Origin: Blasia pusilla
Taxonomy: Eukaryota > Marchantiophyta > Marchantiopsida > Blasiales
Direction: 5' to 3'
Assembly: GCA_050084515.1 (NCBI GenBank)
Contig: CM114273.1
Span: 21,266,001 to 21,330,000, forward strand
Length of the DNA stretch: 64,000 nucleotides
The translations under genes and the position numbers were made by a program. Shown piece after piece: positions 46,951 through 54,969 of the stretch. Each line of letters begins with the position of its first letter. The stretch's first letter is position 1. The notes under the pieces are model-generated. The model saw only the letters and a program-made list of their open reading frames with translations, ran no database searches and had not been told where the DNA came from.

Positions 46951-48828
46951 GTGAGCAGTAGTAGTGGTGTGACACGGAGTGGAGTGAGATACCGAGGGGT
47001 TACCACTGAGCAGCTACCTCGACATCCATCCGTGGCTGGATCGTCATCACTTGACACTGAGTCGGGTGACAAGATCGCAAACAGAGAGAGTAGTACTTGG
47101 CAGGAGATGGACGACATGGGCCATCGGGGCATGCGTCGTTTCTCGGGTGGAGTGGGCATCATTGACTTAGATGATTTTATCTAGGAGTTCGACACCTGGT
47201 GTGACTTCCACGAGATACGGACCCCGACACGGTTTAACCCTTTCATGGCATGGAAGGGGTTGTTCCAGTACTTGGAGGGTCCTCCGATGGATGATTATAT
47301 GGAGTTTTGATCACTATATTCAGTAGAGATTGATGTCTCGATGATGTATTGGGCTCTAGGGTATGTGTCCACTAGTGGTCGCGAGGCATATGATGGGATT
47401 GTGAGAGGAGAGAGACCCACACCATCAGCCCGGAGACTAGATGGAGAGGAGGGTAGTGAGACAGGCGATGTGGCAGAGACCTCTGGTGGTAGAGGGCCAC
47501 CCAGCTTTAGCCCCAAAATGGAGTTCTTCCGATAGTTGGGGAAGAGCTACCAGGGCGTACGCACCGACAAGTTGAAGAGTCTACAAGATTTTCAGCGACG
47601 ATCGGGTGAGAGTCTGAGAGAGGCATTCACACGCATGAGGAGGCTGATCATTGCTAAGTTTGGAGTGACTGAGGCGCAGTCAGTCCAGTTTTGGTACGGG
47701 GTTATGGACCAAGAACTACGGAGGAGAGTCCGAGATGTGGTGCTGATTCACACAGCGAAGCCTACATTGAAGGTGGTCTTTGAGTTGTCTGAGCGTATTG
47801 AGCTCGACATGAGTGAGGAGCACGTAGTGACCGCTAGATTTTCTCGAGAGTCGACGGGTCCACGAGCAACGGTGACCCCACAGGTGCCACAGCGAGCACC
47901 AGTACCACGAGAGCGGGCCAGTGTGCCCAGAGAGCAGGGCGGGTACCGTGAGCCTATGAGGCAACGACCCGCACCTACATATGTTGCCCAACAGGGACCG
48001 ATGTGGTCTTGTTGGACGTGTAGAGGGGCCCATAGGCAGAGAGACTGCCAACAGCATGGGAGAGGACCACCAGCACCTCCGATTGCTCAAGAGCCATAGA
48101 AGACGGTCCCACCACAGCACCAATGTGACTATTGCCACAGATATGGTCACACTAGGGATAGATGTTTTGACCTTCGCCGAGGGGCATGTCCAGAGGTAGG
48201 CCGAGGGCCTGGGGGCGGTCGTCCTGGAGGAGGTCGGGGAGTCCTTCCTGGACGTGGTGGTAGAGGACCACCACCAGCCAGAGGAGATAGAGCAGGAGCA
48301 CCAGAGCCGGCACTTCTCTCACGCATTGATGAGTTGGAGCAGAGGATTGCTACCATAATGATGATGCAGCTTAGGGAAGGCACGGAGCTGCGAGCAGCTA
48401 GTGTGACTCCAACTTCTACCTCTTACCCTGACCCGGGTGAGGATCTCGCCAGTATGGGATTTATGTGTAGTGCAACCCAAGTTGAGGCAGTTGCAATGGT
48501 GACTCGGGGTGTTGCGAGAGGCACCGAGCCATCGAGAGGTGGAGTTGAGATTGACCCACCAGAAGGGGACCGATGGGCGGCAGGCCATGGTTCCACAATC
48601 ATTCATATTGTTGGAGGCACTACACACACCATCGATGGTGCCTCGACGACCAGCGGTGCCTACAGCTCAGGTACCTACGTTGACGTCACAAGGAGTTGGA
48701 GTGACAACTCCTATGCCGGCTCGAGTGGAGTCAGTGTCGACCATAGTGTTGGAGGTGGCCACCAGAGTGAGTCAGACTCCACTATTTTCTGCCATAGAGT
48801 TGGCGAGGTTGGGAGTTGGACCAGCTGA
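46951..48828 (+). pseudogene. Gag with two zinc knuckles (copy B)
   Basis: One frame throughout with four in-frame stops (47182 TAG, 47308 TGA, 47533 TAG, 48097 TAG). The core reads FDTWCDFHEIRTPTRFNP, MAWKGLFQYLEGP, LKSLQDFQRRSGESLREAFTR and LRRRVRDVVLI, typical of gypsy gag. Two knuckles follow: a short one, CWTCRGAHRQRDC (C-x2-C-x3-H-x4-C, near 48013), and a canonical CDYCHRYGHTRDRC (near 48124), then an Arg/Gly/Pro-rich RNA-binding-like tail. All four stops can derive from CAG or CGA by one C to T change. Start at 46951 is the first Met of the open stretch; the true start may be upstream. Confidence 0.8.
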
Positions 48829-49486
48829 GGTGTTCCGGTTGGCCGCCACATTGTGTGACCGTGGAGAGATGATTGCTTCTTGTTCAGAGGTAGTTGAGGA
48901 GGTGGTGGACTTGCCCTCAGAGCCGGTGCTCGAGACGTTCCCCACCGAGTCATGGCATGCGGCGGCGGCAAAGTTGGTAGATATGCCAGCTCGACCGGCC
49001 ATAGAGCGAGTAGTGGTGACACCTGGAGTAGTGTTACTGGATAACCCAACTGGAGTATTTTTCTTGGTTAGTCCGATGGGGACAATATACCACCCGCAAC
49101 GCGTCCTACTTGATTCGGGAGCGCAACCCTTGATGTTAGGGAAGGCAACGTGTTTAGCGTTGGGGTTACGGAAGGCCGACATTGAGCATTATCCCTTCCA
49201 GATACAGACCTCAATTGGGGGCGTGTCACCCACGCAGTATATGACTCGACAGGAGATAATTGTCAAAGTCTAGCCAGAGCATGAGACAGATAGTGCTATG
49301 GTGCGCACACATGCGATTACCTCATCAGCTGAGTCGTACGATGTGTTGGTGGGGAGTACAATGTTATTTCCCCCAGGATTCATCCTTGACTTCTGGGAGG
49401 AGACCGTTGCTTATCAGCCAGGATGGCGGTTAGGTGACGTCCAGATGAGTCAGTTACCCGTGCAGTTTGCGGGACGAGGTGGTTGA
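48829..49486 (+). pseudogene. Aspartic protease region (copy B)
   Basis: Read in the next frame (+1 relative to gag); the two frames overlap at 48509-48828. It has FFLVSPMGTIYHPQRV, then the active-site LLDSGAQPLMLGKATCLALGL (D-S-G, near 49111) and SYDVLVGSTML, followed by the FILDFWEETVAYQPGW segment also seen in copy C. In-frame stops are at 49271 (TAG) and 49484 (TGA). It would process the polyprotein. The gag-pol frame change may be a programmed shift or damage. Confidence 0.75.
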
Positions 49487-49772
49487 TCACGAGGCGAGTC
49501 TGTGATCACGTTGGCGGCTTTCACAGGTAGTGTTAGCTAGCCAGGAGAGTTGTTGGAGGGGAACGCACATGCGGAGGATGTCCTAGTAGCGGATAGTCCC
49601 ACGGAGAGACAGGCCATGGCGAGTGTCTCTTCCCATGTTGGCGAGACCTCTTCACCATTGTGGGGTACAACTCGAGAGCTACAGAGGAGTGCTGACGACC
49701 TCGTGAGGTAGGTGTGGAGTCATATTTTTTATTCCGGAGCAGCGAGAGTCACGTGGCGATCGGGCTCTTGGA

Positions 49773-51041
49773 GTGGATACATTGACCCCACTAGATACCA
49801 CACCCATTGTGTGGCAGTGCCCAGAGGAGGGTGTTAGGGTGTTAGATCTCTTCGGAGGGATTAGCACCGGATTGGCTGCAATATTGCAGGCGCGCATATG
49901 GGTGCATCAGTACCTTTATGTGGAGAGAGATGAGACCGCGCGGCGAGTATCATTACGGCACGTGGCGAGATTGGTCCAGAGGTATCCTGAGTTGTTGCCG
50001 GTATCTACAGTATGGGGATATCAACATACGCTACTCGCCGACATCTATTTGGTGGGGCCACAGGATCTGGATAGAGTTGGCACCATTCATTTGGTGATTG
50101 CTGGATGGCCATGTCAGGGTCATTCATCAACTAGCCGAGGATTTGGATTGCAGGATCCAAGGTCAGGGATGTTTTGGGAGATTCTTCTAGTAGTACGACA
50201 CTTGCAGGAGAGTCACATATGTTCTCCACCGTACATTTTGGAGAACGTGCCGTTGTTGGGAGACACTCGTGCACGTGTGATGACGAGTGTACATCAGGTG
50301 AGGTCCTGGTTGGGACCTGCTGTGTTGTAAGATGGAGCGAGAGTTGGGTCACGTGCCCATTGTCTACGACTGTGGTGGACGAACCTGATACCATCAGAGG
50401 TACTGAGTCGAGCATACAGTGGAGTCCAGAGAGCACCACATCTCACAGTGGATGTTATTTTGGGCTCAAGGCGTCGATCTCAGTTGGTGACACGTGATGA
50501 TAGACCATTGTTGGCCATGGCCAATAAGGTGGGGGAGTTGAGGGCAGCCTTACCTACGTTGGTGAGCTTCCCAGCATCCCATGCCTTTCGTCAGGGAGGG
50601 CCAGACATGATTTGGGATGAGGTGACCGGACCATTGGAGGAGCCTACAGCAAATGAGCGCGAGCGCGCCATGGGGTTCGCTACCGGTACTACGGCAGTGC
50701 CAGGGATGATTGAGGCATCCCGAAGACAGGTGTTGGGGCAGGCGATGGGCCTCAACTGTCTTACATGGATAGTCAGCCTAGGTATGGCTGAGCAGAGATG
50801 GATGCGAGTGTCATCCATGCCGTCACATCCACGAGTTGGACCATTGCCTACAGGGTCTGTACAGGCATTGGCTGGAAGCGAGATGAGGAGAGATAGGCAC
50901 CCATGGACTTCATGGGACGTCGTTCGAGCAGAGAGTGAAAAGGCGGCTAGAGTAGCACATGTTCATTTTTCGGATGTGGAGCATGGTGTAGGAGGTCAGA
51001 GTGGAGTGGCTGTTGCGGAGATGGCTAGGGTTGCTACATAG
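49773..51041 (+). CDS. DNMT3-like cytosine-5 DNA methyltransferase domain of the retrotransposon
   Basis: Frame shared with the RT below. Motif I VLDLFGGISTGLAA (Asp25 counted from the Met at 49773), E51-x-D53 cofactor site, motif IV AGWPCQGHSS with catalytic Cys114 (50112-50114), motif VI ILENVPLL (Glu157), motif VIII region ARVGSRAHC with WWTN, an ANERERAMGF segment (motif IX region) and motif X GQAMGLN (near 50736-50756). GIS-TG in motif I and the short target-recognition stretch (about 70 residues) resemble DNMT3 more than DNMT1 or CMT. It would transfer a methyl group from S-adenosylmethionine to cytosine C5. One TAA (50328, where copy A has TTA) interrupts it. It ends at TAG 51039. Upstream the frame changes near 49700. 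Confidence 0.9.
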
Positions 51042-51050
51042 CAACCAAAG
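51039..51050 (+). promoter_or_regulatory. In-frame TAG-CAA-CCA between DNMT and RT: possible readthrough site
   Basis: The pol frame closes with TAG followed by CAA CCA AAG, and the same frame continues into RT. UAG-CAR-YYA is the classical readthrough context. The same 12 bases are at 6628 and 6658 in copy A, in frame with RT at least at 6658. Conservation in two diverged copies argues against a chance C to T change, but a shared ancestral mutation cannot be excluded. Confidence 0.5.
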
Positions 51051-51083
51051 TCGGAGGTTGCGTCCTCTCCGAGTGAGGTCACG

Positions 51084-52076
51084 ATGGAGACTTGGGAGCC
51101 TGTGATAGGTCTCAAGTTGATAGGAGGAGAGCGACGGCGAGTTCATAGGTTTGTGAGAGGGCATGTTAGTTGTTTTGCCTTCAGTATGAGAGACTTGGGT
51201 ACGCTGAAGGGTCCTGGGATACGGATTGAGTTGGCTAGTGATACGCCGATCTTTTGTCGACCCTACAGGTGTTCTAATATGGAGCGAGCCTTGATTCAGA
51301 GCAGGAGTCAGAACTTGTTGGAGGCAGGACTTGTGGAGTTATCACATGGGGAGTATGCATCTGCCACAGTCATGCCGGCAAAGAAGGATATGTATGGCAA
51401 TTGGACGGATAGGCGGATGAGTGGAGATTACCGTCCTATCAACCGACACACGAGGTCAGATCGGTACGCCATGCCTACTCTTGAGGAGATCTTTGATGCG
51501 GTAGGGCATGCAAAGATCTTCAGTACTTTAGATCTCCGTGCTGGCTATCATCAGCTTCCTATCAGGTTGGAGGATAGTGAGAAGACAACATTCTGGGGGA
51601 TAGATCGGTTCGGGAGAGATTGCTTGTATCAATGGCGGTTCCTACCATTTGGGTTAAAGAACGCGCTTGCAGAGTTTCAGAGAGTGATGGATAGGATTCT
51701 GGCTGGCTTGGATTTTATACCATGTTACATAGATGATATTCTTATCTTCAGTTCCACGGTTGAGGAGCATGAGCGACACTTGGAGGAGGTGTTTTGGCGA
51801 TTGCGATTACATGGGTGAAGTTACATCAGCAAGTGCAGATTCTTTCAGGAGCAGATTGAGTACTTGGGACACACCATATACCCGAGTGGGTTAGGCGTTC
51901 AGCAGACAAAGGTAGAGGCTATTGCGCAAATTCCACGCCCTACAGATGTGAGTCGAGTCCGAGCATTTCTTGGACTGGAAACCTTCTATCGACGGTATGT
52001 CAAGGGTTTTAGTGCGATCGCAAAGTCTTTGACCTTGTTGACAAGACTTGATCAGGTTTTGGTTGTGGGGAGATGA
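51084..52076 (+). pseudogene. Gypsy reverse transcriptase (copy B)
   Basis: The MPAKKDMYGNWTDRRMSGDYR region, IFSTLDLRAGYHQLPI (first catalytic Asp), RFLPFGLKNALAEFQRVMD and CYIDDILIFSS (YIDD box, 51724-51756) are intact. A stop from small indels at 51816 precedes the thumb/connection EYLGHTIYPSGLGVQQTKVEA (51864-51930) and RAFLGLETFYRRYVKGF. A one-base insertion near 52062 moves the frame into the RNase H frame. The sequence is of Ty3/gypsy type. Confidence 0.9.
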
Positions 52077-53517
52077 TCAGGAGCGAGCATTTCAGGAGCT
52101 CAAGGACAAGTTGACGTCCTCAACCATTTTACAGAGACCGGTTAGGGATCGCCCATTCCAGTTACAAACGGATTGGAGCATGTTGGGTCTAGGAGCAGTG
52201 CTTACTCAGAGGGATGACGAGGAGAGGGAGTTCGTTGTGGCTTATGCGAGCCGATCGAACAACATTGCAGAGGCAAAGTACAACTCCTACGAGGGAGAGT
52301 ACTTGACTGCAGTGTGGGCCGTGGCACATTTCAGGTGCTATTTATTTGGCAACCCTTTCACACTTATCATTGATCATCAGCCGTTGAGGTGGTTGATGGA
52401 CTCCGACAAGCTTATGGGAAAGCTTGCCAGGTGGGCTCTATTACTACAGGAGTATGAGTTTGAGGTGGTTCATAGGCCAGGTCGGCTGAACCAGGATGCG
52501 GATGGGTTGAGTCGTAACCCATGTCCGAGTCAGAGAGATGACATAGGAGCTCAATGGCATGGAGAGAGTGATGAGGAGATGATGCCCGGTTGGCATGCAT
52601 CTGCCTATCTTTGTTGGTTGACTATGGCAAGTCAGCCACAGGTGATGACTCCAGTGGTGGGGTTGGATGATGAGTCTTTGGATCCTGAGGTTAATGAGGA
52701 GGCGACATGTGGTCGTGATATCCATGACGACGTGGAGGTTGTGGAGTTCTTGCGCACTGGCGTCATTGCGAGTATTGTGAGTGCTAGGGAGCGGGATCGG
52801 ATCCTACAGAGAGCCAAGAGGTTCAGGTGGGAGAGGACTCACATTTTGCGGGTATGGGGAGATGGTAGGATACGAGTGGTACCTCATCCTTCCCAGCGAG
52901 CACGTGTAGTGCGACATGCCCATGAGGAGTTGGGACATTTTGGAGTAAAGCGTACTTACAACTTACTCCAGGTTCAATATTGGTGGTGCGACATGCATAC
53001 AGGGGTACAACAGTTTGTGGCTAGATGTATGGTATGTGATAGAGCGCGAGCATCCTTCAATGCTCCCACTCTGCAGTTACATCCTTTGTTGATTATGGGT
53101 TTAGGTTATCGGTGGAGTTTAGACTTTGCGGGACCTTTGCCATTGACGGGGCCTCATCATAGGTACGTGTTGGTCATGGTGGAGCATTTCTCCAAGTGGA
53201 TAGAGTTGGTGGCACCACCAGACAAGGCGAGCGAGGGAACAACTTATGCGTTTCTAGATCGTGTGCTTAGTCACTTTGGTGCACCGGCGGAGGTGTTGAA
53301 TGACCACGGTACCGAGTTCAGGGGAGAATTTCAGGCCTTGTGTGATCATGCGCTGATAGATCACCGTACCACGTCCATAGATCATCCTGAGGCGGATGGG
53401 TTGGCAGAGAGTGGTACAGACGGAGAAGAGAGGATTGCGCAAGTATGGCTTGTAGCGGGGACAGTTGAGGGAGTGGGACCTACAGTTGCCATGGTTGGCT
53501 ATGGGTTATCGCTTTAG
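52048..53517 (+). CDS. RNase H and integrase (copy B)
   Basis: A single 489-codon frame. RNase H: QTDWSMLGLGAVL, EGEYLTAVWA and IIDHQPLRWLM (52150-52410; D, E, D present). Integrase: H-x-H…CMVC zinc finger (HAHEELGHFG to ARCMVC, 52917-53035), core SLDFAGPLPL (Asp, 53121), VLNDHGTEF (Asp, near 53299) and DGLAE (Glu, near 53408) spaced D-x34-E. The last about 40 codons are out of frame: the true continuation lies in the +1 frame. The integrase would insert the cDNA. Confidence 0.9.
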   Translation: MIRFWLWGDDQERAFQELKDKLTSSTILQRPVRDRPFQLQTDWSMLGLGAVLTQRDDEEREFVVAYASRSNNIAEAKYNSYEGEYLTAVWAVAHFRCYLFGNPFTLIIDHQPLRWLMDSDKLMGKLARWALLLQEYEFEVVHRPGRLNQDADGLSRNPCPSQRDDIGAQWHGESDEEMMPGWHASAYLCWLTMASQPQVMTPVVGLDDESLDPEVNEEATCGRDIHDDVEVVEFLRTGVIASIVSARERDRILQRAKRFRWERTHILRVWGDGRIRVVPHPSQRARVVRHAHEELGHFGVKRTYNLLQVQYWWCDMHTGVQQFVARCMVCDRARASFNAPTLQLHPLLIMGLGYRWSLDFAGPLPLTGPHHRYVLVMVEHFSKWIELVAPPDKASEGTTYAFLDRVLSHFGAPAEVLNDHGTEFRGEFQALCDHALIDHRTTSIDHPEADGLAESGTDGEERIAQVWLVAGTVEGVGPTVAMVGYGLSL

Positions 53518-53860
53518 TCGGCAGGCATCCTTGGCGTCATTTTCACCGTACTTTTTGCTCTTTGGGAGAGAGCCAGATTTACGTGCAGCGATTCGACGTG
53601 ACATGGCGGAGGTGTTAGATCTTGATGATCCAGATGTTTGGGTACAAGCATGTTCTCGAGGGCGAAGTTTTTAGAGAGTTATGCCTATGGCCTTTGAGAA
53701 CTTAGCTATTGCCCAGCATAGAGATACATTGAGGTACGCGACCATTCGTGGAGGAGGTTATCGTCCAGGGATTAGGAGGTTTCATCCTGGAGAGTACGTG
53801 TATTTATAGCAGTCGGCACCCACAACGCTAGATGTCACTGTAGGGCGCACGATCCTACGT
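53400..53860 (+). pseudogene. Integrase post-core region (copy B)
   Basis: It continues in the frame of 53465-53674 with FSRQASLASFSPYFLLFGREPDL. A TAG at 53453 interrupts it where copy A has CAG (9043). Further frame changes follow near 53670 and a stop near 53807, before the integrase tail. Confidence 0.75.
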
Positions 53861-54154
53861 GTGTGCGAGGTATTACCGACCGGAGTCCTCATGTTGGAGG
53901 GACGGGATGGTATGGTTTGGAAGGATCATGTGCGCAATTGTGCGCAATGTCATCTTTCGAATGTAGATGGGACGGTGGATCCAATCTTGGCAGTGGTACC
54001 TGCAGGCTTGAGGTGTATGTTGTGCGGATCTGCGAGGGGTGCAGCCACCATGTTGGTATGTGATGGTTGTTCTCGAGGGTGGCATATGTCATGTCTGACC
54101 CCCCCTCTTGATGTGGTGTCCACAGGACGATGGATGTGTCCGAGATGTGTATAG
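53861..54154 (+). CDS. Integrase tail with C-terminal PHD finger
   Basis: An open 97-residue segment. Residues 8-30 (GVLMLEGRDGMVWKDHVR and following C-x2-C) form the integrase tail. Residues 52-96 form a canonical PHD finger: C52-x2-C55-x11-C67-x2-C70-x4-H75-x2-C78-x14-C93-x2-C96, with the conserved Trp two residues before C93. PHD fingers read histone H3 tails. At this position it may direct integration or recruit the element's proteins to chromatin, as chromodomains do in chromoviruses. That role is inference. The Met at 53861 is not the true start; the protein is the end of pol. Confidence 0.9.
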   Translation: MCEVLPTGVLMLEGRDGMVWKDHVRNCAQCHLSNVDGTVDPILAVVPAGLRCMLCGSARGAATMLVCDGCSRGWHMSCLTPPLDVVSTGRWMCPRCV

Positions 54155-54220
54155 GGTAGTAGGTCATGTCAGAGAGATGTGATATTTTCTATCTGGAGTT
54201 GGGGGGATCCAACTGCCAGC

Positions 54221-54232
54221 TAGGGGGGCGGT
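54221..54232 (+). promoter_or_regulatory. Polypurine tract
   Basis: TAGGGGGGCGGT immediately before the LTR start TGTGTGATC at 54233. The same arrangement occurs at 9811-9822. Primer for plus-strand synthesis. Confidence 0.75.
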
Positions 54233-54836
54233 TGTGTGATCTCCATGTATATGTATGAGTTGATTTTTGTACATGTGTGGGGAAGATCGGTGTTGTGTGG
54301 TGTAGATGTAACCAGCGATGTATGTTGTGTAGCGATATGTATGCGCACGACAGCTGTCACATCTGAGTAGCCGATAGGTCGAGATCTATCGTGGATAGGG
54401 CGTAGGAGCCAGCGGACTATCTTGAGTGTAACTTTGTCCCACGGTGTCGGATGAGGTTGAGGATAGGTCCATTGTGTCAGGAACGTCGTTTCTGACAACT
54501 TTCATGTTGAGGTCTTTCACAGCCGGGTGACTTCTTGACCAAGTCACCCGCCCTTGGTAACCTGTGCGCGTAGGTTACCAAGGGAAGGGCTATTTTTAGG
54601 GGAAGAGCCTTTTGGCTCTTCCCAACCCTATATAAGAGAGGAAGATGGCTTTCTTAAGCCATCTTTCTCATGTTGGGCCGTTGGAGCACCTCCCTTGTAT
54701 GTGTGTGAGATAGGACTAGGGTGCTAGCGTCCGGATTCCTTGATAGCACAGGGTGGACGAGGCTCGATATGTTGATATAGATTGAGGAGTGGAGTTTTAG
54801 GCCGGGTGTGCCGTTTTTACTATTCTTTATTTTTGT
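54233..54836 (+). repeat. 3' LTR of copy B
   Basis: It starts TGTGTGATCTCC and ends with CTTTATTTTTGT. It shares 54355-54836 with the 5' LTR. TATATAAG lies at 54629-54636. A series of four hairpins occupies 54524-54665. Confidence 0.85.
54524..54665 (+). promoter_or_regulatory. Four consecutive hairpins around the LTR TATA box
   Basis: Arms: CGGGTGACTT/AAGTCACCCG (54524-54550, 7-nt loop); CCCTTGGTAACCT/AGGTTACCAAGGG (54551-54584, 8-nt loop); GGGAAGAGCC/GGCTCTTCCC (54600-54623, TTTT loop); AAGATGGCTT/AAGCCATCTT (54642-54665, TCTT loop). All are perfect here. The last two are kept in the 5' LTR; the last is kept in copy A with a changed loop (TCCC). Confidence 0.85.
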
Positions 54837-54969
54837 TGTGTGATCTCCATGTATATGTATGAGTTGATTTTTGTACATATGGGGATCGACCCGTGTGGGG
54901 AAGATCGGTGTTGTGTGGTGTAGATGTGACCAGCGATGTATGTTGTGTAGCGATATGTATGCGCACGAC
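54837..54969 (+). repeat. Partial second LTR directly after the 3' LTR
   Basis: Repeats the first 120-130 bp of the LTR (TGTGTGATCTCCATG to GCGCACGACA), with an extra 16 bp or so. It ends at unrelated sequence. It could be an LTR-LTR junction left by recombination or by integration next to an older LTR. Confidence 0.75.

Larger units (their letters stand above)
45168..54836 (+). mobile_element. Ty3/gypsy retrotransposon carrying a DNMT3-like methyltransferase and a PHD finger (copy B)
   Basis: The most complete copy. Order: 5' LTR (lacking its first 125 bp or so), leader of about 1.3 kb, gag, protease, cytosine-5 methyltransferase, TAG-CAA-CCA, RT, RNase H, integrase, PHD finger, polypurine tract, 3' LTR. 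PR-RT-RH-IN order is that of Ty3/gypsy. The methyltransferase lies between PR and RT; the PHD finger takes the place where chromoviruses have a chromodomain. Several in-frame stops and a few indels show that this copy is inactive, but every domain can be read. I recall DNMT-carrying retrotransposons being reported from dinoflagellates and charophyte algae; whether this combination with PHD is known I cannot tell. Confidence 0.93.

Noticed and set aside
53861-54154. Chromodomain at the integrase end
   Set aside because: No chromodomain residues; the Cys/His pattern is a PHD finger.
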